Assembly: GCF_000550805.1 (NCBI RefSeq)
Contig: NZ_CP004353.1
Span: 2,542,001-2,606,000, forward strand
Source: Corynebacterium vitaeruminis DSM 20294
GTDB lineage: Bacteria; Actinomycetota; Actinomycetes; Mycobacteriales; Mycobacteriaceae
Direction: 5' to 3'
DNA length: 64,000 nucleotides
In this document: piece after piece, positions 17,895 through 26,327 of the stretch
How positions within the stretch are numbered: the stretch's first letter is position 1
Layout of the letters: the number at the start of each line of letters is the position of its first letter
Notes under the pieces: generated by a model
What the model saw: only the letters and a program-made list of their open reading frames with translations
Told to the model about the DNA's origin: nothing
Databases searched by the model: none
Position numbers and translations under genes: made by a program

Positions 17895-19184
17895 TTAGCT
17901 CTCCATGACGTCGTTGACGACGATCGTCTGGTCGCGGCCCGGGCCGACGCCGATGTAAGAGATGCGGCAGCCGGACAGCTCCTCGAGGCGGCGGACGTAG
18001 GCCTGCGCCTTCTCCGGGAGCTCCTCGAAGGTGGTGCAGCCGGTGATGTCCTCGTCCCACGCGGGCATGGTCTCGTAGATCGGGGTGGCGTGGTGGAAGT
18101 CCGACTGGGTCATCGGCATCTCGTCGAAGCGGGTGCCGTCGACGTCGTAGGCCACGCAGATCGGGATCTCGCCGATGCCGGTGAGCACGTCAAGCTTGGT
18201 GAGGAACAGGTCGGTGAAGCCGTTGACGCGAGAGGCGTAGCGGGCGACCACGGAGTCGTACCAGCCGCAGCGGCGCTTACGGCCGGTGTTGACACCGATC
18301 TCGCCGCCGGTGGTTTGCAGGAACTCGCCCCACTTGTCGTGCAGCTCGGTCGGGAACGGGCCAGCGCCCACGCGGGTGGTGTAGGCCTTGATGATGCCCA
18401 GCGAGGCCGTGATCTTGGTCGGGCCCACGCCGGAGCCGACGCAGGCGCCGCCCGCGGTCGGGTTCGAGGAGGTCACGAACGGGTAGGTGCCGTGGTCGAC
18501 GTCGAGCATCGTCGCCTGGCCGCCCTCGAACAGGAGGTGCTTGCCCTCGGCGAGGCCGCGGTTGAGCTCGAGCTCGGCGTCGATGACCATGGGGCGCAGG
18601 CGGTCGGCATAGGAGAGGAAGTACTGGACCATCTCCTCGGCGACGATGGCCTTGCGGTTGTAAAGCTTGACCAGGATCTGGTTCTTCACGTCGAGGGCGG
18701 AGTTGATCTTCTGGCGCAGGATCGACTCGTCGAAGATGTCCTGGACGCGGATGCCCACGCGGGAGACCTTGTCCGCGTAGGTCGGGCCGATGCCGCGACC
18801 GGTGGTTCCGATGGCGCGCTTGCCCAGGAAGCGCTCCTGGACGCGATCGAGCACCTGGTGGTACGGGGCCACGAGGTGGGCGTTGGCCGAGATCTTCAGG
18901 CGGGAGGCGTTGGCGCCGCGGGCCTCGAGGCCGTCGATCTCCTGGAAGAGGGCCTCGAGGTTGATGACCACGCCGTTACCCAGGATCGGCAGCGCGTTCT
19001 CGGAGAGCACACCGGCGGGCAGCAGCTTGAGCTCATACTTCTCGCCGCCGACGACGACGGTGTGGCCGGCGTTGTTGCCGCCGTTGGGCTTGACCACGTA
19101 ATCAACCTGGCCGCCCAGGATGTCGGTGGCTTTGCCCTTGCCCTCGTCGCCCCACTGGGCACCCACGATCACGATTGCAGCCAT
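17895..19184 (-). CDS. purA: adenylosuccinate synthetase
   Basis: This 429-residue enzyme makes adenylosuccinate from IMP, aspartate and GTP, the first step toward AMP. The GTP-binding loop GDEGKGK is at residues 12-18, and [38 protein letters not shown] and [10 protein letters not shown] are family signatures. It is preceded by AAAGGA at suitable distance. It is divergent from the hypothetical gene at 19281. Confidence 0.98.
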   Translation of the reverse strand: MAAIVIVGAQWGDEGKGKATDILGGQVDYVVKPNGGNNAGHTVVVGGEKYELKLLPAGVLSENALPILGNGVVINLEALFQEIDGLEARGANASRLKISANAHLVAPYHQVLDRVQERFLGKRAIGTTGRGIGPTYADKVSRVGIRVQDIFDESILRQKINSALDVKNQILVKLYNRKAIVAEEMVQYFLSYADRLRPMVIDAELELNRGLAEGKHLLFEGGQATMLDVDHGTYPFVTSSNPTAGGACVGSGVGPTKITASLGIIKAYTTRVGAGPFPTELHDKWGEFLQTTGGEIGVNTGRKRRCGWYDSVVARYASRVNGFTDLFLTKLDVLTGIGEIPICVAYDVDGTRFDEMPMTQSDFHHATPIYETMPAWDEDITGCTTFEELPEKAQAYVRRLEELSGCRISYIGVGPGRDQTIVVNDVMES

Positions 19185-19280
19185 GGAAAACACATTCCTT
19201 TGTTTGCTAGGGAATTTAGGCCACCGCGCGGCGGCCTCAAAGACGATTAAATATTCTACATTGCAGTACTGTCTTAAGAC

Positions 19281-20138
19281 ATGCGCATGACCATTCTTCG
19301 CTGCGGAAACCTGGCCCGGGAGGTCAATTTCACAGCCGCAAACGATGTCTTCGACCTCTCCGAGGCGCCCACGCGCCAGGAGCTCAAGCCCATCGACGCC
19401 ATCGCCCGCGAGGTCCTGCCCGTCGACCCTACGCCCTCGCTCGACGAGATCGCCATGCAGCCGGACGTCGCCCACCTGGGCACGCCGGGCCCCGCGCCCC
19501 AGCCGGTCCCGGACCCGTGGCGCATCGTGGTCATCGGCACCGACGCCTCCCTGTCCGCCGTGCTCACGCGCCTCATGCGCGCCGACAACCTCTGGGCCGA
19601 GATCGGCTTCGTCCCCGTCGGCCCGTCGCTCGCGGCTACCAACTGGGGCATCCCTTCGCTTGTCGACGACAGCCTTCGGCTGGCGACCGAAGGCGTCGTG
19701 AAGCCTGCCCCGCTCATCCGCGACGACACCGCGGTGGCCGTGGCGGGCTCGGCGACGGTGACGGACTGGGACGACAAGGAGATTTCCGCCGAGGTCATCG
19801 TCGACGACGACGTCATCCTCCGCCACGCCGCGGGCCCGCGCACCCCCGCGCGCGGCGTGTTCGGCGCGAAGCTCGTACCCATGACCGACGCCCCGGGTCT
19901 TGCCGCGGTGGTTGCCGACACCCCCATCCACGAGGTCCCCGCCCGCGGGCTCGGCCGCCTGCTCGGGCGCACGGCCCCGCACGGCACCGCCGTGGCCGCT
20001 ACGCTCAAGACTGGGCGCGCGCTGCAGGCCGGAGGGGAGAACCTGCGCATCGAGGTCGACGGGGTCTCCCGCAAGCGGCCGGTGGACCGGGTGACGTTCT
20101 ACCGGCACCTGCGCGACCTGCAGATCGTGCGGCCGTAG
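19281..20138 (+). CDS. conserved hypothetical protein next to purA
   Basis: This 285-residue soluble protein has no signal peptide. A central segment ([20 protein letters not shown]) looks like a nucleotide-binding or Rossmann strand-loop-helix and recalls lipid-kinase-type catalytic domains, but I see no decisive motif. The first 60 residues are acidic and probably flexible. A second in-frame ATG lies two codons downstream. I do not recognise a function. Confidence 0.7.
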   Translation: MRMTILRCGNLAREVNFTAANDVFDLSEAPTRQELKPIDAIAREVLPVDPTPSLDEIAMQPDVAHLGTPGPAPQPVPDPWRIVVIGTDASLSAVLTRLMRADNLWAEIGFVPVGPSLAATNWGIPSLVDDSLRLATEGVVKPAPLIRDDTAVAVAGSATVTDWDDKEISAEVIVDDDVILRHAAGPRTPARGVFGAKLVPMTDAPGLAAVVADTPIHEVPARGLGRLLGRTAPHGTAVAATLKTGRALQAGGENLRIEVDGVSRKRPVDRVTFYRHLRDLQIVRP

Positions 20139-20150
20139 GCTTTCGTAACG

Positions 20151-20232
20151 TTCGACTTCACACGCAAGACTTCACGCTAAAACAGCCGAAATTTGGCCGG
20201 TTTTCGGGTGAAGTCTTCTGAGTGAAGTCGAA
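20151..20232. repeat. long inverted repeat C between convergent genes
   Basis: The 25-nt arms (20151-20175 and 20208-20232) start with TTCGACTTCAC and end with its complement. Each has a second AAGACTTCAC unit. The loop holds AAAAC/GTTTT and a GGCC core. It fills the gap between two convergent genes and belongs to the same family as 7206-7291. Confidence 0.78.
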
Positions 20233-20237
20233 TGTAT

Positions 20238-21395
20238 CTACTCGCCGTCGTTCCACAGCTCCTCGACGGCCGCGGGCGAGGCCGCGATTGGCACGAGCGC
20301 CTCGATGGCGGAGCGGCGCGACTGCCCGCAGATCTGCATGAGGTCCACGCACAGCGAGCGGGTTTGCGCCAGCACCGCGTGCCCCGAGAGCCCGCTGCCC
20401 TCGGCGACGCTCAGGTCCGCGGCCCCGGAGATCTCGCGGAGCGTGGCCACCAGCTCGGGGATCTCCCGCGACTCGTTGACCTCGCCCTTGCCGTAGTAGA
20501 GGTCGGACAGCCGCGCGGTGACCCCGGCGAGCCCCTCGATGAGCTCGATCTGCTTGGGGCTGGCGGTCTCGTGGTCCTCGGTGAGCACCAGCGCCTTGCG
20601 GGTGAGCACGCGGGTGTCGCGCATGGCGTTGTCCACCGGGTTGAGCACGCGGATCATGGACTTGATGCGGCTGCGCTGGTGCCACAAAAGGGGCGAGACG
20701 GTGACGGTCTCCTTGCCGAACTTTGTCGCCGCGATCATGTTGTTGATGCCCGCCTGGGAGCCGCGGGCGTCGGTGAGTGCGGCGGCCAGCGCCGCCGCGT
20801 CGGCGGTCTTCAGCGCCGCGGCCACCCGGAACTGCACCTCGGAGGTCAGCCCCAGGATCTTCGCGATCTCCTTTCGCCCCATCTTCAGCGGCGACTGCGG
20901 GAACAGCCCGATGACGATGAGCCCCACGACGCCGCCGGTGAGCGCGTCGATCATGCGGTCGAAGCCGCCGGAGGTCCCCGGCGGGAGGATGGTGGCGATG
21001 AGCACGGCGGCGAACGAGGCCTGGTTGGCCACGAGCACGCCCTTGTCCACGAGCATGCCGAGCGCGATCGACGCCGACACCGCCACCGCGATCTGCCAGG
21101 TGCCGGGCCCCACGACGGAGATGAGCAGGTCGCCCATGCCCACGCCGAGGCTGACGCCGAGGACCAGCTCGACCGAGCGCCTAAAGCGCTCGCCCCCGGT
21201 GGTGGACAAGACGATGACGGTGGCCATGGGCGCGAAGAAGGGCTCGGCGTGGCCGAAGACATTGAGCCCCACCCAGTAGGACAGGCCCGCGGCGAGCCCC
21301 GCCTGAAGCACGTAGACCCAGTTCGCGCGCAGGCGCAGCAGGCCCTGCCTGAAACGATTCATCGAGCGAATCTGCTGCCACGTCGAGGCAACCAT
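20238..21395 (-). CDS. FUSC family membrane protein, paralogue 1
   Basis: This 385-residue protein has an N-terminal cluster of about six hydrophobic segments and a long cytoplasmic C-terminal half. The block HAEPFFAPMATVIVLSTTGGERFRRS and LGVGMGDLLI are shared with the paralogue at 25106-26281 and with aromatic-acid exporter/FUSC proteins. Transport of small organic acids is likely for the family, but the substrate is unknown. The ATG start is at 21395. Confidence 0.85.
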   Translation of the reverse strand: MVASTWQQIRSMNRFRQGLLRLRANWVYVLQAGLAAGLSYWVGLNVFGHAEPFFAPMATVIVLSTTGGERFRRSVELVLGVSLGVGMGDLLISVVGPGTWQIAVAVSASIALGMLVDKGVLVANQASFAAVLIATILPPGTSGGFDRMIDALTGGVVGLIVIGLFPQSPLKMGRKEIAKILGLTSEVQFRVAAALKTADAAALAAALTDARGSQAGINNMIAATKFGKETVTVSPLLWHQRSRIKSMIRVLNPVDNAMRDTRVLTRKALVLTEDHETASPKQIELIEGLAGVTARLSDLYYGKGEVNESREIPELVATLREISGAADLSVAEGSGLSGHAVLAQTRSLCVDLMQICGQSRRSAIEALVPIAASPAAVEELWNDGE

Positions 21396-21532
21396 GAACT
21401 TTTCCCCTTGCGCTCCGCCACCGGTTCTTCCAAGTTTCTAGTTTTGCCGCCGCCAGCTGGGAGTTTCAAGTTTCTGGGCGGATGTCACACACTTGGCAGA
21501 ATCATGGTCAGGCCACATAGGTCCACGGCCGC

Positions 21533-22275
21533 CTAGCCCCCGAGGAGGACGATGAGCAGCGAGGCGAAAAAGGGCGCGGAATTGAAGACCATGTGTGCGA
21601 CGAGCACCAGCCACAGGTTGCGTCGCCACAGGTAGACCAGCGAGAAGAACAGGCCCACGACCATGTAGGGGACCGTGGCCAGAAGGCTGCCGTGGAAGGC
21701 GAAGAAGTGGCTCGCGCCAAAGAGGAAGGCGTTCAGCAGGACGAGCAGCGCCTTCCCTGCCGTGCCCACCCGCCAGAAGATGGCTGGGCGCACGAGCAGC
21801 GTGTGGCGGAAGACGGTGTCCTCGACGAAGGCGAGGACGATCGGGCTCAGCGAGGCAAGCAGCGCGATGAGGGTCAGCCAGAAGCCGTCGACGTCTTGCA
21901 CCTCGAAGAAGCGCGCGCTTTCGGTCAGTTTTCCCTTCTCGATGCCGCCGCCGTCGACAAGCCGGATAAGCCACAGCAAAATGTGGGTGCCGATCACCAG
22001 CGCGACGACGAGACCCAAGTTCGTCCACAGGTGCGCCCGAAACTCCCGCCAGTGTTGCCGGTAGAGGTCTCGGTAGGCCCCACGAGCGCTATCAGGCTCG
22101 CTATCGGCAGGATGCCGAGCAAGAAGGTGAAGGGGTAGTCGTTGGTAACCCCCATGTAAGCGTAGGCGACGGTGAACGTGGAGAAGACCAGCGTTGCTAC
22201 CGCGACCCAGTCGCTCCTATTTAGCCCCGTGGACTCCTGGCGCGCGGAATTCGCCTTCAGTGCTTGGTTACTCAT
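21533..22275 (-). pseudogene. CPBP-type intramembrane metalloprotease, frameshifted
   Basis: Two minus-strand frames complete one protein of about 247 residues. The first (MSNQALKANSA to SLIALVG) carries two membrane segments. The second resumes with AYRDLYRQHW and contains EDTVFRH, FGASHFFAFHG and AHMVFNS, which correspond to the CPBP (CaaX protease-like) motifs. The frames meet at a run of four Cs at 22078-22081; one extra base would restore the reading frame. The EExxxR motif is reduced to EDTVFR. It may be a pseudogene, a phase-variable gene or a sequencing error. Confidence 0.75.
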
Positions 22276-22388
22276 AGTTGGGTCTTTTCTTGGAATCCCC
22301 TTAAACGGGGAAACGATTTCATGTTCAGCGATTCTAACATGTTGACATGTCCCCTATCCAAGTTGTTCAACATAGCCCTTGCCACAAA

Positions 22389-22404
22389 GTAAAGTATATT
22401 TTAC
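22389..22404. promoter_or_regulatory. candidate operator upstream of the XRE regulator
   Basis: GTAAAGTATATTTTAC is a near-perfect 16-bp palindrome, 43 nt before the start of the XRE gene and between it and the divergent protease gene. It is a natural site for autoregulation. Confidence 0.45.
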
Positions 22405-22446
22405 ATTCAGTAGTAGATAATAAACACCAAGGAAAGGAGGCCACCC

Positions 22447-22656
22447 TTGGAACAGCAGGAGAACATGGTCCGCAAGTGGCGCCGCTGGCTGGAGCTCTCG
22501 CAAGCTGAGCTCGCCGAGCGAGTCGGGGTTTCACGGCAGACCATCGCAAACATCGAAAAAGGCAACTACTCCCCCTCCGTTCACCTCGCCCTCGCCATCT
22601 GCCACGAGCTGGGCAAGACGGTGGAAGAGGTTTTTGGAAAGGAACAAGAACAATGA
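22447..22656 (+). CDS. small XRE-family transcriptional regulator
   Basis: This 69-residue protein is almost entirely a helix-turn-helix domain (LSQAELAERVGVSRQTIANIEKG). The TTG start is supported by an AAAGGAGG site six bases upstream; the next in-frame ATG is six codons later. The stop codon overlaps the start of the membrane gene by four bases (ATGA), as in regulator/membrane-protein pairs where the membrane partner modulates the regulator. Confidence 0.88.
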   Translation: MEQQENMVRKWRRWLELSQAELAERVGVSRQTIANIEKGNYSPSVHLALAICHELGKTVEEVFGKEQEQ

Positions 22657-23138
22657 CCATCACCGACCGCCTCGCCGACTTCGCCTTCCGCAACGTCCGC
22701 GACAGCGCCGAGGACGAGTACCAAGAAAAGATCCTTTTCCAGTCGCTCGCCGTCGGCCACTACACCCTCCCCGTCACGCTTCTCACGGTGGGCGCGATCC
22801 TCGCCTGGGCCATCCCCGGTAAGCTCTCCGCGCTCTCGCTCCTCGTCGCGGTGCCGATGCTCGTCGACGTCCAAGTCACCAAGAGCTGGCTGCGCGACAA
22901 GGCCCCCGGCTTCAAGGCCATACGAAGCCCCCTCTACTACACGCTCGGGCTGATTGCGGCGGTGGCCATGTTCGCCGGCATCGGCTACCGCGTCTACGCC
23001 GAAACCGGCGACTTCGGCCCCGGCTTCCTCGTCGGCGCGATCATCGGCATCGCCGCCGCCCTCATCTTCATCCCCCGCAAGCTGCTCCGGCAGCGCGCGG
23101 CCGACAAGGCGCGTATCGAGGCGAGCCTCGAAGACTAA
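22653..23138 (+). CDS. small membrane protein coupled to the XRE regulator
   Basis: This 161-residue protein has about four transmembrane segments (near residues 37-58, 60-75, 95-112, 122-140) with a basic tail (RKLLRQRAADKARIEASLED). It is translationally coupled to the XRE gene. A decayed copy of its 3' end is found again at about 25035-25109, beyond the Abi_2 gene. The specific function is unknown. Confidence 0.8.
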   Translation: MTITDRLADFAFRNVRDSAEDEYQEKILFQSLAVGHYTLPVTLLTVGAILAWAIPGKLSALSLLVAVPMLVDVQVTKSWLRDKAPGFKAIRSPLYYTLGLIAAVAMFAGIGYRVYAETGDFGPGFLVGAIIGIAAALIFIPRKLLRQRAADKARIEASLED

Positions 23139-23378
23139 TCGCTTTTCAGGCTTTATCGACCAACGCGTCAGACATTCGATCCCAACACCACTTGACCAAT
23201 CAGCAGCTGGGAGGCGGACAAGAACGACGCGACTAACCACTCCCCTTTCCTTATCCCGTGAATGAGGAGGTCACCCACGCCGATTTCCAGCACGTAGCCG
23301 ATGGACGACTCGGACGCACGCCGGAAGTGGTTGCCGCAAGACGGGTCCAGCTTGATGACCGCGGCCATGTGCGCAAAA
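23139..23378 (-). pseudogene. decayed fragment of a FUSC gene
   Basis: This segment resembles the downstream FUSC gene in pieces. 23139-23160 matches its 3' end, and about 23190-23378 matches 25895-26110, with internal deletions. The minus frame reads MAAVIKLDPSCGNHFRRASESSIGYVLEIGVGDLLIHGI-like sequence against MAAVIILGLSSGNRIRRAFELSIG in the intact gene. It is a remnant left by duplication of the insertion site. Confidence 0.8.
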
Positions 23379-23429
23379 CTGATGCTTGACCGATTGAAGC
23401 GCACATTTCACCACTACCCAAATTCGGGG

Positions 23430-23456
23430 TTGACCAATTGAAATTGGCACTATACC
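23430..23456 (+). promoter_or_regulatory. candidate promoter of the Abi_2-associated RNA
   Basis: TTGACC (23430-23435) and TATACC (23451-23456) are separated by 15 bp. The spacer holds the inverted repeat CCAATTGAAATTGG (23434-23447), a possible operator. Transcription would start near 23463. Confidence 0.45.
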
Positions 23457-23462
23457 TAGTTA

Positions 23463-23520
23463 ATCTGCTGCCATCACGACTAGTCGACCTTTCTGTATAG
23501 AGAGGCGGCTAGTTTTTTTA
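23463..23520 (+). ncRNA. candidate abiF-type small RNA upstream of the Abi_2 gene
   Basis: A stable hairpin (23479-23513, stem ACTAGTCG paired with CGGCTAGT through one G-U pair) is followed by seven Ts that end two bases before the Abi_2 ATG. This is an intrinsic terminator placed so that a short RNA of about 55-60 nt would be made and only read-through would reach the gene. The abiF RNA motif is a known structured RNA that lies directly upstream of Abi_2 genes in the same orientation. The position and form here fit it, but I have not compared it with the family model. Confidence 0.55.
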
Positions 23521-23521
23521 T

Positions 23522-24961
23522 ATGCCCAAGCTGCAAGCAAGACGCGATCCGCAATACAACAGTCGTTACGCGAAACCTTATATCTTCCCCGAAGATCAGA
23601 TTCAGAAGCTCAGCTCTCACGGGTTGATCTTCTCCGATAGGGACCAAGCTAAAGCATTTATCCGAACCTGCGGCTACTTCCGTCTATCTGGATACACCTT
23701 TTATTTCAAGCGCGGAAAAGACTTCCTCCCTGGGACAACCTTCGAACAAGTACAATCCCTCTATCAGTTCGACACGGAAATCGGGAATAAGCTGGTTGAA
23801 GCGCTGGAAAAAATCGAGCTCTCTCTCCGGTTTCATGTCAGTAACCGATTAGGCTTCTACCATCCTTTTGCACACAGAATCAACAAATTCCTGCGCCAAA
23901 GCCACACTGTCTGGATCGCCTCCCCCGAGTGCATCAAACTCCCCAAGCATCAAGAATGGCTCGAGGATTACACTCGCGAAGAAATGAGAAGTCAAGGAGA
24001 CTTCGTCAGGCATTTCACCAGCAACTACGGACTACACTTGCCAGTCTGGGCGGCCACCGAAGTGATGACTTTCGGAACCTTGAGCCGACTTTTCCAACAG
24101 ATGCCCGAAGAGGATTGCAAGCTCATCGCGGCACGAATGGGAATCATCGACAAGACGGGAGGCGGCGATGCAAAAACTTTCTCAAACTGGATCAACCACT
24201 TCCGTTACCTGCGCAACTGCTGCGCGCACCACTCCAGAGTATGGAATCGCGTCTTTGACCAATCCCTTTCGACACCGCAGGTAGCCGCTCTTCCGGACTT
24301 ATCAGAATTCAGTCGGCTCCCTCACAAGCTCTATAAATCCATCATGGCAATACGGTTCATACTTGCGCGCATCGAACCGGACTCTAGCTGGCATATTGAA
24401 ATCCTTGCGCAAATAACCGCCTTCACTCAGGCAAGCGGAATCCCGCTTGGCGATATGGGTTTTCCGGAAGATTGGAAAAACCAGAAAATATGGCAGGCTC
24501 CACCAGCCGAGAAACTACGAGCCTGCAGGGCCGCAGACTTTGTCACCGAGCTCGACATCATCCACCAAGCACAGCTCCTGCAAGATTTTTGCAAAGACCG
24601 ACTCCCTGCTGAACGCAAGAACTTCTTAAGATACTTGTGTAAAAAGAAGGCCATCTTTTTCCATCAAATCGGGGACGCCAAGTACTACCCCCTCTTCCAA
24701 TTCTCCGAAGAGAAAACCCATATCAAGCCCGAGGTTGCCGACGTAAACGAGGTACTTCTTGACAAATACGCATACTCACGAGATCGCACTCCCGAGCAAT
24801 GCGCCCAAGACTGGTGGCTGTCTCCCGATATGGCAAATGGTTTCAGTACTCCTCCAATCGCAGAGATCGAACAGAACCCTCACGATGTCTTGAAAGCGGC
24901 GCACAGACTTCCCTCTAGCTGCCGAATCATCGCGAGAGCTTATGCTGCACCGGGGAACTAG
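23522..24961 (+). CDS. Abi_2 family abortive-infection protein with C-terminal extension
   Basis: This 479-residue protein is predicted to act as a HEPN-type RNase toxin in phage defence. Residues 1-325 form an Abi_2 (AbiD/AbiF) domain, with the HEPN catalytic motif R231-N-C-C-A-H236 (RNCCAHHSRVWNR) and the usual domain end GDMGFPEDWKNQKIW. Residues from about 340 to 479 are extra; 388-462 (YYPLFQF, KPEV, DWWLSPDM, TPPI, VLKAAHR) follow the pattern of Xre/MbcA/ParS-type C-terminal domains. GC content is clearly lower than in neighbours. Flanking duplicates show it was inserted. The start follows a terminator with no ribosome binding site visible. Confidence 0.87.
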   Translation: MPKLQARRDPQYNSRYAKPYIFPEDQIQKLSSHGLIFSDRDQAKAFIRTCGYFRLSGYTFYFKRGKDFLPGTTFEQVQSLYQFDTEIGNKLVEALEKIELSLRFHVSNRLGFYHPFAHRINKFLRQSHTVWIASPECIKLPKHQEWLEDYTREEMRSQGDFVRHFTSNYGLHLPVWAATEVMTFGTLSRLFQQMPEEDCKLIAARMGIIDKTGGGDAKTFSNWINHFRYLRNCCAHHSRVWNRVFDQSLSTPQVAALPDLSEFSRLPHKLYKSIMAIRFILARIEPDSSWHIEILAQITAFTQASGIPLGDMGFPEDWKNQKIWQAPPAEKLRACRAADFVTELDIIHQAQLLQDFCKDRLPAERKNFLRYLCKKKAIFFHQIGDAKYYPLFQFSEEKTHIKPEVADVNEVLLDKYAYSRDRTPEQCAQDWWLSPDMANGFSTPPIAEIEQNPHDVLKAAHRLPSSCRIIARAYAAPGN

Positions 24962-25034
24962 GAGTCTGAATCCGGTGGCGGATGCTGACATGTCTGTGAA
25001 CGAGCAATGGAAGCGTTCTGGGAAAAGTTCTTCC

Positions 25035-25109
25035 TCGCCGCTGCACTGTTCTTCGTCTCACGCAGCCTGCTCCGGCAGCGCGCGGCTCGAGGCGAGCCTC
25101 GAAGACTAG
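25035..25109 (+). pseudogene. remnant of the XRE-coupled membrane gene
   Basis: The plus strand encodes AAALFFVSRSLLRQRAARGE-like sequence, which matches the tail AAALIFIPRKLLRQRAADKA of the gene at 22653-23138. The DNA match includes the stop region and runs into the FUSC 3' end, as in the intact left copy. A short internal deletion is present. It is the right-hand half of the duplicated insertion site. Confidence 0.75.
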
Positions 25110-26281
25110 TCGCTTTCAGGCTTTTCGACGACCTCCGGCGGGAACGCCGGAGTCTTCGTCGTCGGCGCCAGCGCCGCCGCGGCCGACTCCCTGGACATGC
25201 CGCACACCTGCAGCAGATCCACGATGATCGAGCGCGACTGCGCCAGGATCACCTGCGCCGACAGCACTCCCCCTTCGGCGACATCGAGGGTGCATCGCGC
25301 CCCTAGGTAGCGCAGCTTCCGCGTGAGCTCCGGGATCGCGACGGCCTCGTCGACTGGGGCCTCCTTGAGGTAGACCTCGGCCAGCAAGCCAACGGCGTCG
25401 GAAAGCTCGTTAATGATCTCGATCTGGTCGTCGCTGACCTTCTCACCATCCTGGGTGAGCACCTCGGCACGCCGGGCAAGAACCCGAGTATTGCGCACAA
25501 CGTTATCCACGGCGGGCAGGATCCGCACGAACGAACGCACCCGGTGCTTCGACGCCCACAGCAGCGGCGACAAGGCCGCGTTTTCCTTGCTCGACTTCGC
25601 CTCGAGCAGCATCGCGTTGATGGCGCCCTGGGAGCCGCGCACCTCCACCAGCGCGGTGTGGATGGCCTCGGCATCGTGGGCGGCGAGCGCGTCCGCGACG
25701 TCGGCGAGCACGCCCTGGGCGATCTTGAGCACGCGCGCCACCTCCCGGCGACCGCCTGCGAGCGGCGACTGCGGGATCATCGCCATGACCAACAGCCCCA
25801 CCGTGCAGCCGACAACCGCGTCAAACATGCGCTCGTAGGTGCCGGAGGTCCCCGGCGGGATGATCGTGGCGATAAGGATCGAACCCACCGCCACCTGGTT
25901 GATCAGCAGCTGGGAGGTGGACAAGAACGACGCGATGAGCAAGGAGACAAACACCGCCAACGCGATCTGCCAGTCCCCGCTGCCGATCCCGTGGATGAGG
26001 AGGTCGCCCACGCCGATGCCCAGCGTGCAGCCGATGGACAGCTCGAACGCGCGCCGGATGCGGTTGCCGCTGGACAGCCCAAGGATGATGACCGCGGCCA
26101 TGGGCGCGAAGAAGGGGCGCTCGTGGCCGAGGAGCGTGTGGGTGAACCAGAAGGCGATGCCCGCGGACAGCGAGCCCTGCACGATGCTGACGAAGTTGCG
26201 CCGGACGCGCAGGGAGCGGCTGTTGAGCTGGCCTTCGAGCTCCTTTAGCTGCCGGAGCGTGGCGGAGGTCTTCGTTGCCAT
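25106..26281 (-). CDS. FUSC family membrane protein, paralogue 2
   Basis: This 391-residue membrane protein has about six N-terminal hydrophobic segments and a cytoplasmic C-terminal half. HERPFFAPMAAVIILGLSSGNRIRR and IGVGDLLIHGIG are shared with the paralogue at 20238-21395. The ATG is preceded by AAGGTGG. A broken copy of this gene lies on the other side of the Abi_2 insertion. It may export aromatic or other organic acids; the substrate is unknown. Confidence 0.86.
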   Translation of the reverse strand: MATKTSATLRQLKELEGQLNSRSLRVRRNFVSIVQGSLSAGIAFWFTHTLLGHERPFFAPMAAVIILGLSSGNRIRRAFELSIGCTLGIGVGDLLIHGIGSGDWQIALAVFVSLLIASFLSTSQLLINQVAVGSILIATIIPPGTSGTYERMFDAVVGCTVGLLVMAMIPQSPLAGGRREVARVLKIAQGVLADVADALAAHDAEAIHTALVEVRGSQGAINAMLLEAKSSKENAALSPLLWASKHRVRSFVRILPAVDNVVRNTRVLARRAEVLTQDGEKVSDDQIEIINELSDAVGLLAEVYLKEAPVDEAVAIPELTRKLRYLGARCTLDVAEGGVLSAQVILAQSRSIIVDLLQVCGMSRESAAAALAPTTKTPAFPPEVVEKPESD

Positions 26282-26327
26282 GGCTTCCACCTTAGACACT
26301 CCCGCCGACACGCGTGCCCGCGCGGGC

